From Cichorium intybus (lineage: Eukaryota; Streptophyta; Magnoliopsida; Asterales; Asteraceae), in NCBI GenBank assembly GCA_023525715.1, contig CM042012.1, forward strand, positions 122,462,705-122,526,704: a DNA stretch of 64,000 nucleotides, in the 5' to 3' direction. Shown here one piece after another: positions 1-10,080 of the stretch. The notes beneath the pieces were generated by a model, which had not been told where the DNA came from, searched no databases, and saw nothing but the letters and a program-made list of their open reading frames with translations. Each line of letters opens with the position of its first letter. Position 1 is the stretch's first letter. A program made the position numbers and the translations under genes.

Positions 1-2489
1 ATTTGTTGACTTTTCTCTTCCCATCTCCTTTAACTTTTCGTTGGGTTCTGATAAGGCTGCGCATTTGCGAATTATGCATCTCGAAATCAGTACCTAAAAT
101 TTACATTGAACCCAACTCAGATTTCGTATATGAACTCTACCTCTTCCCCGATGAAACTCGGGACTCCGATGACGCTTAACATTCAGTTTTCCTTGGTTCT
201 GATGATTACGCATGTTTTTGGTTGAATTTCCAGGGTAGCATAACATATAACCTGTGAGAAATTATCGCATGGGTTGTTGTAGGGACATTTAAATGTACGA
301 ATTTGGGGTTTATGGAACTTCAAATAGACCTGTTCTTTCCGGTGTTGAAATTTTATCTCATTGATACACATACTAGGTTTGTTTTCCCATTAAACTAACT
401 GCTTCATCTTTTTCCGATAGGTTTTCTGATGGTATTTATATTCTTTCACAATTCACTCCTGGCCGTTTTGGTTTTTGTTTCAGGAATAAGAGTAACAATA
501 ATTGGGTGTTAAACGCCCCACATAATGAATCGACTAATCTACCCTACCCTCATGTTCCAAACCGGAGCAGGTATCCTACTGCTTGGTTGGTGTTCACTGG
601 AGATATATTCTCCCCAAAAATGGCTACTGCTCTTTTTTCTTCCCCAAACGCACCCGTCTCACACTCCATTTCTATGTCACCTACCCCTTGCTGCTTGCTA
701 TGTCGTTCTTATCAGCAAACATATAACCACCCATATTGTTCTTGCATAAATTTGTGTGGGATTCCGTCTTTCTAACCTCGTACTTTTTGTTTTTTGTATA
801 CAGTCTTCATAGCCTCGAAGATGACATATGAGCCCTTATGTTTGCATGTACACACTTAAAAACCATCAATCAATCATGTTGTGATATAATTCTAATGACG
901 TCTTCCCAAAACTACAATTTGTTAGAATGGTTCTCATGATTCGAGAAGCATTGCTACATGTGGGTATCATGTCAGATGCAACTTAATTATAGTTTTTTGT
1001 ATTTACATTTCTTGGTTAGTTTACAAGTTTTCTCATGTTTTCGTAAATACTTTTTTGTAGGGTGCTGATAGTAAGGGGATCAAGTTGTGGTTAAATCGCT
1101 GAATTGAGGTTTCAAGAGAAATCGATGAAGTTTGACGTTGTAGGTTGTAGTCTTACATCTAAAAAGATCAAGAGCTTCTTGCAGCCAAAGCTTGACGGCT
1201 TACCTGGTAATTTTTAAATTTCATTTTCCCATATCACCACTATTCACCAAGTTTAAAAAATACCTCATTTGATATATGTGTTTGTATTACATCCGTGTAC
1301 AAGTATTGTTGCTATAAATCTTGTAACAAATAGTAACATATTCGTTTTGATTGTTATGTAAGACCATGCAATTTCTTGAAGCACTTTCTGTGAATCACTG
1401 TGACCGAGATCAATTTTGGTTTGATTCCTAGAGAAGCTTGAGTCAATAGGTGGTGTTTTCATGATGTACCCATTGCTCCAAATGGGAAATATTGGAGGTA
1501 ATTGTACTTTTTAATATGTTTATTACATATTTCACTTGAATTGTTATCACATATAGTAATATTATGTTGTGATTGATCAACTTTTGAAATGATAACCATT
1601 TGATCGACTTCTTATTTGTATGTAGGAATCGAATGCAAATCTGGATGAAATTGTTGCTCTCGTGAAAGAACTTTAGGTAATTTGTCAAGGGTAAACAAAA
1701 GATAAGGGTTAAATGCACCTTTATGCAAAAAAAACTTACATTTTTCTCAATGTATGCAACAAAGTGCATTCTTAGATGGAATTAGAAACCATATTTTATT
1801 CTACGGCCAAAATGCTTATTTATGCAAGAATATTTGACATTTTTCCAATTTATGCAATAACAGCTCACTTTATCACCAATTTACGCACCAAAAGTATGTT
1901 TTTTGTTTTACAATTTATGCAATTGACACAAAATATGGAACCATGTTTCAACAGGTAATCTGTCAACCATTGTGATGTTGAAGTTGCTTAGTATTCTCCA
2001 ACAAAGGAAAGCTATGTAAGTTTCATACCGACTCTTGGTACCCTTTGTCCCTTTCCTCTTTTATCCAACAATTTTTATACATATCCTGATTTCAACTATG
2101 GTTTAAAATTTGCAACAATTTTTAATCCTTTCCAAATATTGTAGTCAACATACAAAAATAAACGCAAAAATTCTGTTAAGGTCACCATCTTTTTTGGATC
2201 ATGATAAATAATAAGATAATAAATCAATACAAATATGTGAAATTTGTGAAATCCTCGATCTTTTTACCTGTATTTTATTTAGGTTTATAGTTTATTGGAT
2301 ATTTTTAAATAGATATGCTAATTTTAAGTTAACAATCTGATCTAAGGTTATGCCTCGTATCATCAGTGCAAACATTTGAGAGGTAAACTTACTATTTTAG
2401 CCTTTGGGGTTTTGACAAACTTTGAATAATTCTTGATTATTGCTTCTCACAATTTTTATTTTTCTTTTAATATGATGTAGGCATGAAAG
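1..2489. other. Non-coding stretch with exon-like scraps, probably Helitron interior
   Basis: No open reading frame here looks like a real gene. On the plus strand there are exon-like pieces bounded by AG and GT: about 1061-1206, 1432-1497, 1626-1676 and 1955-2016. The third reads ESNANLDEIVALVKEL and the first contains TSKKIKSFLQPKLDG. I do not recognise the parent gene. The piece at about 1700-1950 is AT-rich and repeats the word TTTATGCAA, so it looks like a separate repeat insertion. Because a Helitron 3' end lies at 4837 in the same orientation, captured gene fragments are a reasonable reading, but no Helitron 5' end was found. Confidence 0.3.
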
Positions 2490-2492
2490 TAA

Positions 2493-4168
2493 GACTGTGG
2501 GGTATGCCGCACGCGGCCCCCCCTGCGTCCTCCACGTCACCGACGAAGACGCGGCAAACACCGCGCCCCCCCGCGTCCTCCAAGTTTTGCGTCCCGACGT
2601 CGTCGTCTGGCGAACGGATGAAGACGGACGATTTCAAAAAATATATCCGTTGGTTCGAGCCGTTGGCAATTAAAAAAAAATTAATTTTTTTACATATTAT
2701 AAATACAAACACACACATCTTTATATTTTACACACACAATTTATATTTTACACACACACAAACACAAATTTCTCTCAATTTTACTAACCATTTGAAGATG
2801 GAGAACGATCCGAACACCCCTCCGTTAAATCGGAACACGCCCCGCGGCGAATTCAACTACAACTTTTCCACGAATTGCACATTTACGAGTATGCTAACGG
2901 GTTCGTCGCAACAACCGCAATACCCGTATCCATATCCACCACCGAACTAATATCAATACCCGCCACAACCTTACCCGTACGCACCCTTCCAACAACCGCT
3001 TCTATAACAATCGCCACCGCTTCCATCACCACCGCCACAAGCATCACCCGAAGAGGTCGTGATGGAAACACAAGCCCCCGCGTCTTCCTCCAAAAAAAAA
3101 GAAAAATAATAGACAAAAGAACAAAACGCGAAACGCGCAAGAGGCGAAGGTTCCGTGGACGACCAACGAAGAGGTTCAAGTGGTTCGATCGTGGCTCGCT
3201 ATTTCCATGGATTCGCAAAAAGGAAATAGCCAAAGTTCCACATCGTTGTGGGAACGCATTTTAGACCACTACCACGCGGCGATGGGTCGTGGGGTGTACC
3301 GAAACAACGACGGTATTAACGGGAAGTGGCGGAAACTTCGTATCGAGTGCACCAAGTTCAACGGCATTTACAACAACTTGGTGAACATGCGATGAAGTGG
3401 CGAAAACGAATTCGGGATTTTCACAACGGTTATGGAACAATATGGGCGAGTTGTCGGGAAACCGTTTAAGCATATGCGAAGTTGGGAGTTGATGCGTACC
3501 GGTCCTAAATGGCTACTAACTCCCGATTCGCCTCACTCGAGCACGGGTTCCAAACGTGGGAGGACCCCGGATGACGATATTTCGGATGCTCGAGACCCGA
3601 TGGACCTCGACGACGACACGGAACCACAAACCGAGATGCCTCCGCCTCGACGCCCCATCGGCCGCGACCGAGCGAAAAGAGCAAACCGAGATGCCTCCGG
3701 CTCGTCTTCGAAAGACGATGTTGAGGAAAAGGTCGACCGGCTCGTTGAACAATTCTACCGCCACAACGAAATTGCGGAATCGCGGTTGGATTACGTGTTG
3801 TTTAGCCGATCCGGGACCGAAGAGGACCTCGAGGCGATCCGATTGATGACGGAACAACGACGCAAGAAATATTTAAATAAATAGTTTTTTTTAAAAAAAT
3901 TTAGGAATTGTCGTTTTTATGTTTTTTTTTCGTGCAATGTCGTTTTTATTTTTATTTTTATGTAATGTCTTTTATTTAATTTTAAATGTTTGGTTTTAAT
4001 TAATTTTTAGTGTTAGGTTTTAATTAAAAAAACGTAAAATATAAATGTGACGTGGAAATTAAAATGGTAGTCATGGGAGTCTTGCACACCCCTAGTGGAT
4101 GTCTTGGAAGTCTTTATGACGTGGCGGTTGTCATGGGTTGTCATGGGTGTCTTGCACACCCTTCAGCC
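2493..4168 (+). mobile_element. PIF/Harbinger-type DNA transposon, ORF1-only (non-autonomous)
   Basis: The left end reads GACTGTGGGGTATGC and the right end, reverse-complemented, reads GGCTGAAGGGTGTGC, giving imperfect terminal inverted repeats. A 3-bp TAA duplication flanks the element at 2490-2492 and 4169-4171, as expected for PIF/Harbinger insertions. The internal gene is a Myb-like/NAM-associated ORF of the kind that accompanies plant Harbinger transposases. No DDE transposase is present, so this 1676-bp copy could only have moved with help. A second GGGTGTGC-like motif lies inside the right end near 4086. Confidence 0.72.
2798..3884 (+). pseudogene. Broken Harbinger ORF1, Myb-like / NAM-associated C-terminal protein
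   Basis: The reading frame opens at ATG 2798 (MENDPNTPPL), with a low-complexity proline, tyrosine and glutamine-rich leader. It hits in-frame TAA codons at 2948 and about 3008, then slips by one base in the A-rich tract near 3092-3110. The second frame contains the trihelix/Myb-like core: VPWTTNEEVQVVRSWLAIS, then DSQKGNSQ and KFNGIYNN. A TGA at 3393 interrupts this, and the same frame continues to 3884 with SWELMRTGPKW, an acidic linker and a helical C-terminus ending RRKKYLNK. This architecture belongs to the family often labelled glutathione S-transferase T3-like in plant annotations, which partners Harbinger transposases in DNA binding. With at least three stops and a frameshift it cannot make the full protein. 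Confidence 0.7.
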
Positions 4169-4171
4169 TAA

Positions 4172-4803
4172 TATCATTTCCTCAACAATGACATTGTTTA
4201 ATGTACCTTTCAATCAGCTAACGGTATCATTTCCAGTGTTAACCTTCGACCATCTCACTCATCCGGTCAATATGGGGTAAGACGTGAAAATTAGAATTAC
4301 ATAACTATAAAATCACAATCATGATTTATGAAAATAGCACAAAAAATGTTGTTACAATAAAGTATAGAAAAATTATCAGCTCGCTAAATATTTTTAAAAT
4401 TTATAAAATTATCGTTCTTGATACGGTTCATTTTGAGATACTTTTATTGGCAAGGTCGTTATTCTATCTGGAAAGAGGAATAAGAACCAAATCTATTGGA
4501 TGAGTGTTTCTTGATCAAGTCCAAATGAGCGAGTGATTGGTGGCGGTATGGCAAGACCACTGGTGTTACGAGCTTCTTGGTTCCATGGAGCAATATTTCA
4601 ACTAATAATACATTCGGTAGCTAAATGGTACAAATACCTTTTGATGTTGGAGATAATGCTACTACTCAATGACACTCATATGGACAATTTTTTTTTTCTT
4701 ATATAAGGACTTTATATTTTGGAAAATCTATTGTATGATGTTATGTTGTTACAAAATGTGTTTCATCTCCTCTATTTTAAAATGAATCCTTAGACCACCC
4801 CTA
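4172..4803. other. AT-rich non-coding DNA, probable Helitron interior
   Basis: No coding potential is visible. The two small open frames are AT-rich chance frames. The stretch joins the Harbinger element to the Helitron terminus and probably belongs to the Helitron. Confidence 0.3.
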
Positions 4804-4837
4804 GGCCGTGCTGAGCACGGCCCTTAAATGTACCTAG
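4804..4837 (+). mobile_element. Helitron 3' terminus
   Basis: A perfect GC-rich hairpin (stem GGCCGTGC, loop TGA, stem GCACGGCC; 4804-4822) is followed 11 nt later by CTAG (4834-4837), and the next base is T. A short hairpin 10-12 nt before a terminal CTRR, inserted before a T, is the diagnostic 3' end of a plant Helitron. The element therefore extends to the left. Its 5' TC end was not identified and could lie outside the window. Confidence 0.65.
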
Positions 4838-4928
4838 TATATATATAAAAGGATTTTGGTCATTTATTTTGGCATTAGGGGAAACTTTACGTTTTCATGT
4901 AAGGGCCATTTTTTTCTGTTTTCAAACC

Positions 4929-4948
4929 GGGGGGGGGGGGGGGGGGGG
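4929..4948. repeat. Homopolymer of 20 G
   Basis: Twenty consecutive G follow AAACC. The length may be unreliable in an assembly. The context resembles the reverse complement of the C-tract at the 3' end of the LINE at 54511-54528. Confidence 0.9.
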
Positions 4949-5837
4949 AGACATGCAAAAGAAAGCTTGTGAACAAGTTTTTTTCCATCCGATTTAAAGA
5001 AATAAAAATTTGGGATCAGATATAACATTTCACTTATATGTAATTAAGGGATCATATCGTCTTCTCTAGTTTGGCCCGTAGACATGCCTCAATTCCCAAA
5101 TCGAATGAACCACGTTAAATCCTTGTGTTCTTGCTTTGTTCTTCGCGTCTCTAATTGCCTACATAATTGTGTTAGTGTGCGTTTGTCGAAGTGTTTGAAC
5201 CCAACAATACCTTTACGAATGTAAATTTATATTTTGTGCCGAAATTATCAAATCAAGTGCAAACATGCTCGACTAACTTGTATATTAATTTTATACAACA
5301 AATATCATCCTGCGATTTATTAGATTTAACCATGCCAAATGCAAAAAAAGGCACAAATTGATCACATTATTGTGGAGTAATTACCAATAATTATATATAG
5401 GTCCACTGTGGTATGCTCAATCAACAAAATAAGTTAATGAAGAAACTCTTACCAACAATATATATGTGTCTACTTTAGCCTTCAATTCCACGCATTTTAG
5501 GTCGAAAGGTCGACTCTTACCTCTTTATCGATGAAAAGACAAAAAGGAGATGATATTATTGGTATATAGTTTTGAATTAGGTTCCATTCCCCATTAACAC
5601 ATTAAATTAATCACTAAGATTTTAATTTCCACTAACCCTATGGACTTAGTGCCCCAACAACAGCAAAGTTGTTCCCTCTCACCTTTTAGGTTTTAAATTT
5701 AATCCAAAAGCTAAGCACAGCTAAAAGCATTGCATTGTGATAGAATTCTTTACATTAAACTATAATTTCTTGGCTCTTATCCCCAACACCACTACTGAGA
5801 TTAATTAACTTCATCTGTAACCCCCCACCACCCATTG
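4949..5837. other. Intergenic DNA upstream of the CIF gene
   Basis: AT-rich with no reading frame or recognised repeat. It presumably contains the distal promoter of the CIF-like gene. Confidence 0.5.
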
Positions 5838-5850
5838 TATACTATATACA
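5838..5850 (+). promoter_or_regulatory. Candidate TATA box of the CIF-like gene
   Basis: TATACTATATACA lies 70-82 bases before the start codon. A TATA box here would put the transcript start near 5870-5880, leaving a leader of about 40-50 bases. No specific transcription factor site is claimed. Confidence 0.4.
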
Positions 5851-5919
5851 AACTTTGCATCATTTCTTGAATCCTCTGGTCTGGAAAGAAGCTCTCAAGA
5901 CACAGAATCAATCAAGTTG

Positions 5920-6387
5920 ATGAAAATAAACATGGGTTTGAAGATATGTCTCCTAATTCTTCTCATTGTTGCATCACTTGTATCATCTTCATCTGCAGGT
6001 TTGTATATCAATTGCATAAATTTTCTTCTTAAAAGTAATCATGGTGAATGCCTTTTGATTTGTCTCTGGATCATGCTTGATCATTATGTGAAACAGCCCG
6101 TTGTGGATCCTCCATTCCAGTGGAGAAACGAGGTGCAACTGATCAAAATCAGGTTAAATTAGTCACTTATTAAACATAAACTGTACATAAAATTTTATGG
6201 GGATTAATTTTGATCATATAAATTTGTGTATATGTATATATAGGAATCTATATATTCGGAAGATGATCAAATTTTAAAGAGGGACAACATTCATGAGAGG
6301 CTGCTAAGAGCTAATACGAAAGATTATGGACGACCGGATCCTGCACCAACGTTTGTCAAGCCTCCTTTTAAACTCATACCAAACTAG
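5920..6387 (+). CDS. Casparian strip integrity factor (CIF)-like peptide precursor
   Basis: Three exons, 5920-5998, 6097-6152 and 6244-6387, have GT-AG borders and splice in frame (phase 1, then 0) to 92 residues. Residues 1-26 are a signal peptide: a short basic start, a hydrophobic core of L, I and V, and an SSSSA end. A polar propeptide follows, with a KR at 57-58. Residues 72-92 are the mature hormone: exactly 21 residues, starting DYG and ending PPFKLIPN with no residue after it. In the known family that end binds the SGN3/GSO1 receptor and the DY tyrosine is sulfated by TPST. CIF peptides drive closure of the Casparian strip or related embryonic barriers. The ATG at 5932 is an alternative start that leaves the secretion signal intact. 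The gene is isolated among repeats and no lesion is seen. It could be a CIF3/CIF4-type paralogue, which sequence alone cannot settle. Confidence 0.88.
6322..6384 (+). other. Predicted mature 21-residue sulfated CIF peptide
   Basis: The peptide spans precursor residues 72-92. It is preceded by RANTK, starts D-Y-G, carries P at positions 5, 7 and 9, and ends PPFKLIPN at the stop codon. Tyr at position 2 follows an acidic residue and is the expected TPST target. Positions 4-6 (RPD) and 10-13 (TFVK) are the variable middle. Confidence 0.82.
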
Positions 6388-6854
6388 CACCGCCTTAGAA
6401 GTCGGCAACCCGAACTACGCATGCAGTATCTATGAAGTTAGCGATATAATCCTTTGGGAGTATTACATACGCGTTATCCTATAAGTTCTCGAGATAATAT
6501 ATATTTGATCTATATGTATATGTGACTGTATTGCAGTTAGGGTTTGTATTGCCCAGAAAACATCATGCATGTATAATATTAATGAAGTATGGATGTCGTA
6601 TGTTCCATATAATCCAGGTGTATGAAATATGATATAAATATAGTACTGGCATGTTAATACTATTCTTATGTTCTATGTATAATTACGGTTTACATCAATG
6701 TTTTTTAAAAAATTTCGTTCACAAAATCTTTAAACCGAAACTATATATGCATATTATTTATGTTTTAAAAAAATTATGCACATGATAATGCGTACATGAG
6801 CATATACATCAAAACTTGAGTATTTTTTTTTTTCAATTTTTCAGACCGTATATT
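6388..6854. other. 3' flank of the CIF-like gene
   Basis: AT-rich DNA with no reading frame. It includes the probable 3' UTR; AATATTAATGAAG near 6575 is a possible polyadenylation region. Confidence 0.4.
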
Positions 6855-6980
6855 ACAAAAATTAAGGCCTGTGTTTTTTAAATAATATGTAACAAAAAGT
6901 TTATAAATTCTCCAGCGTTTACAAAAATTAAGGCCTGTGTTTTTTAAATAATATGTAACAAAAAGTTTATAAATTCTCCA
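6855..6980. repeat. Tandem duplication, 66-bp unit, two copies
   Basis: The unit beginning ACAAAAATTAAGGCCTGTG at 6855 recurs at 6921 almost without change, up to AAATTCTCCA. The second copy is truncated by about six bases. Confidence 0.85.
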
Positions 6981-6984
6981 CTTA

Positions 6985-7415
6985 CGCTGTGTTTTTGAGT
7001 TTAATAATATTCTTGAGTTTAATAATAAAATTAATAATATTCTTGAGTTTAATAATAAAAGGGATGAAAGTGAAGATAATGGAAGGGAATAGAATGGAAG
7101 GAAATGAAATGACAATTCAATCAATTAGTTGTGTTCTTGAGTTTTTGAAAATGAATGAAAGAAAATTAATATTTTATATTTTTATCCTTCATTTCATACA
7201 AATAATAGTTGCTGGATGAGTAAACAAGTAATTTTATACATTTTACTTCTTTCCCTTCCATTCCCTCCAAAAAAAATGGGATGATAACTTTTATGCATAT
7301 TTTTCTTCCCCTGCCCTTCCATTCCATCCCTTAAAAATAACTCAAGAACACAATTTTTTAATGATTTCCTTCCCTTTCATTCTCAACCCCTCCTAAAAAC
7401 CTCATGAACATAACG
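6985..7415. mobile_element. Tourist-like MITE, possibly with a nested relative
   Basis: The left end CGCTGTGTTTTTGAG and the reverse-complemented right end CGTTATGTTCATGAG form imperfect inverted repeats flanked by TTA at 6982-6984 and 7416-7418. Inside, GTGTTCTTGAG at about 7132 and its inverse CTCAAGAACAC at about 7341 form a second pair, suggesting a related copy nested in the first. The interior is purine-rich on one side (GGAAGGGAATAGAATGG) and pyrimidine-rich on the other. It does not code for a protein. Confidence 0.5.
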
Positions 7416-7447
7416 TTAATTTGATTCTTTCTTTAACCCACCTCTAT

Positions 7448-9176
7448 TGTAAGACCTTAATCCCGGAAAGTCAAGTTCTGAGTCTTAAAGAGTCAAAGTG
7501 TAAAGCCCGGAACCAGGTATCGAAGTAATAGCATTTAACTGTTTAAAGTAAAGACAAAATAAAGATTTTGGGGGAAAAAGCAAGTTAGCAGAAACGCGTA
7601 TCAGTCTCGACAGCCTGAAAAAGATGCAGGGTTTTGGACATATTAACTATGTCTGAGCGGGAAAAATTGTTTATTTTGTGATTTTGAGTCATTTTGAAGT
7701 CCACAACTCATTTGGGGTCTGGTATTTTACCTCTAGAACCTTTGGAAACACCATAGAAACTCTCTCAAGCATTCTATTGTGTTCTTGGTTCATATTATGG
7801 AGTTTTGAAGGATGTTTAGGAGTGAAGAAGGAGCAAGAGTACTAGGAATGTTGCTTGGTGAAAGAAATCATATTTGCTCCCAGTTTTGGGACTCTTGTAA
7901 GTGTGTTAATCTCTGTATCATTGTGCATCTTGGGTGAAATTGGTGTCATGATACTTGTAAGAACTTCTTGAGACGATGATGGCTCCATTTCTTGGAATAA
8001 GGTGGGATTTAGGAACTAAGGGATGAGTTCTTCTTCCTTTAACTTCTGAATCCATGAGAAAAACCTTAGCCTAGTCTTATTATGGTTTTGGATAAAGTTC
8101 AACTTTGTTAATATTCATTTTGGAACTACGTTTGTCACCATGAACTTGTTTGGCTAGGATTGGTGGATAAAGTTACGTTTTTATGAGTTAGTGGACTTTT
8201 GGGAACAATCCCTGAAAGTTGTGGTTTCTGTCTTAATGGATTAAACACTTAATGGAGTTGTGGGTTGAACAAGGTGATTAGCGGCACTAATCTAGTTGGT
8301 TGACTTTTGTTGACTTTTGGTTGACCTTTGACCGTTGACTTTTGACCAGTTTGACTTTTGGTCAAACTTGAGGGTTTTGGATATCGGTCTTGTTAGGATT
8401 ATTTTGTTCGAGATTAGTTGACTTTTGGTTTATGATTGTTAGGAAGTGCGTATTGTCGGGATCGGAGGGCACTCGCGTGGAGTATTGTCTAGATTATGGT
8501 CGCGAATCAGGTGAGTATTCTCACTATACTATGGGTGATATTACATGCATAGATAGTCTTTATTACTTCGTGTAATAATGTGATTATTTGTGCTTTACGT
8601 GTTTGCCGGTGCAAGCCGATGACGATGTTTGCCGGCGAAAGCCGATAACGATGATTTACGGCGGATCGGGGCAAACCCGAGAGCCGATGACGATGATTTC
8701 CTACAGATCGGGGTAAGCCCGAGAGCCGATGACGATGATTGCCAGCGAAAGCCGATGACGATGATTTACGGCAGATCGGGGCAAGCTCGAGAGCCGATGA
8801 CTATGATTTCTGACGGATCAGGGCAAGCCCGAGAGTCACACGATGTTTACCGGCAGATCAGGGCAAGCCCGAGAGCTAACGATGTTTTTATGTGATAGAC
8901 CGCGTGGTATTTTTGGGGAACTCACTAAGCCAACGATGTTTTTATGTGATAGACCGCATGGTATTTTTGGAGCACGGTGCGACTGTACCGCATCTGAGGA
9001 GGATTTCAACGATTAAAGACTTCCGCTGGGTGATGTTTGCAAATGTTTTAAATAAATACGTTTTATATGTTTAAATAATGAGTTTTAATTTGAATGGTTT
9101 TAGTTGACAAACCTTTTTATTGTATTTTAGTTGTTTTTAAAAACAAAAAATTTATTACTAAATTTGAGACGTTACA
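7448..9176 (+). mobile_element. Solo LTR of a Ty3 chromovirus (Tekay-like)
   Basis: The segment starts TGTAAGACC, ends GACGTTACA and is flanked by perfect 5-bp TCTAT duplications at 7443-7447 and 9177-9181. It is 1729 bp with no internal domain, so it is a single LTR left after recombination between two LTRs. The TGTAA start, the GTTACA end, the length and an array of short repeats resemble the Tekay LTRs elsewhere in this window. The open frames inside are not genes. Confidence 0.82.
8608..8890 (+). repeat. Tandem hairpin-forming repeat array in the solo LTR
   Basis: Imperfect units are built on CGGATCGGGGCAAGCCCGAG and GCCGATGACGATGATT. Each can fold on itself: CGGC-GAAA-GCCG at 8633-8644 has a GNRA-type loop, and the TCGGG/CCCGA pairs form five-base stems. 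The corresponding position in the other chromovirus LTRs holds unrelated arrays. Confidence 0.8.
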
Positions 9177-9185
9177 TCTATAGAA

Positions 9186-9216
9186 ATATATACATATATA
9201 TGTATATATATGTGTA

Positions 9217-9301
<85 letters not shown>

Positions 9302-9306
9302 ATATC

Positions 9307-9337
<31 letters not shown>

Positions 9338-9351
9338 ATGTGTGTATACAA
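9186..9351. repeat. Compound (TA)n/(TG)n microsatellite
   Basis: A long TA run is flanked on both sides by TG-rich runs, giving a rough mirror layout. Reading frames over it are artefacts of the repeat. Confidence 0.95.
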
Positions 9352-9439
9352 ACACATACTTGGGATATGTAAGGGTTGTTGGTGATTTTAGTGTCACCAA
9401 GTCATTTTATGTAATTGGAACTAACATAAGAGCTAAGGG

Positions 9440-10080
9440 CTATTTATTTTGTTCTCTAATATATGTTCGGGTATGTGCGGAGTGCACGCATGTATAAGAT
9501 CGAATAAATAGCCGGTTCGACGACAAGTCGGGGTCCGGGGGCAGCGCCCCTTTGGCGGGGTCTAGGGGCAGCTACCGGGGGTTTCAGGGGCCGAGCCCTT
9601 GGCGGGGGTTCGAGGGGCAGCGTCTCTCGTGGGTTTAGGGCATCGCCACATAAGGTCTTCGGAATTTACAAGTGGATACTTAGTGGAAAATCGTATTTCT
9701 TGAGGGTGCTTATGGTAAAACTGACTAATTTCGTCAATTTTGGAAACCATTAAATCCTTCATAAATTTGTGACTTGTTACCAAAGAAACCGATGACGGCA
9801 ACCCTAAAGCCTATGACGGCTAACCCTAGACGAAACCCTTTTCCACTTGTTTATTATAAATACGGTTCTCCTCATTGAGGAGGGGACACCCTTTTTCGCT
9901 CGCATTTCATCAAAACTCTCTCAGATCTCCATAGCAATTTGGCTCACGTTTTCTGTGCCTAGATTCGTGAGTGTCCTCTTGGATTATCCTAGGCTGAATT
10001 TCTTGTAACCCGGGCATAGGGTAGAAATATCAGTTCGGAAAGTGTTCTCACAATCCAAGAGGTATCTAGATCTCCACTCA
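9440..10080 (+). mobile_element. Probable LTR remnant with GC-rich repeats and an embedded promoter
   Basis: At 9525-9630 a GC-rich stretch repeats GGGGGCAGCGCCCC, GGCGGGGTCTAGGGGCAG and related words. After it come a TATA-like TTATTATAAATAC near 9851 and a leader containing TTTCTTGTAACCCGGGC. GC-rich boxes followed by a TATA and leader are common in LTRs of some large plant copia elements. No LTR ends, target duplication or coding domain could be found, so the class is uncertain. Nothing recognisable lies between 10081 and 10439. Confidence 0.35.

Noticed and set aside
506..775. Open frames of 74 and 89 residues
   Set aside because: Two overlapping frames of similar length with no domain, no splice context and no codon bias; most likely chance.
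5917..6162. Unspliced 81-residue reading of the CIF locus
   Set aside because: It reads through an intron with GT-AG borders and loses the conserved C-terminal peptide; the spliced model explains all three exons.
6322..6384. PSY or CEP peptide assignment for the DY-containing C-terminus
   Set aside because: PSY and CEP motifs are different; the PPFKLIPN end placed exactly at the stop codon is specific to CIF-type peptides.
8608..8890. CRISPR-like repeat-spacer appearance of the LTR arrays
   Set aside because: Eukaryotic LTR context, imperfect contiguous units, no true spacers and no cas genes.
9131..9497. Overlapping open frames of 80-95 residues on both strands
   Set aside because: They are produced by the TA/TG microsatellite (runs of I, Y, C, V) and have no other content.
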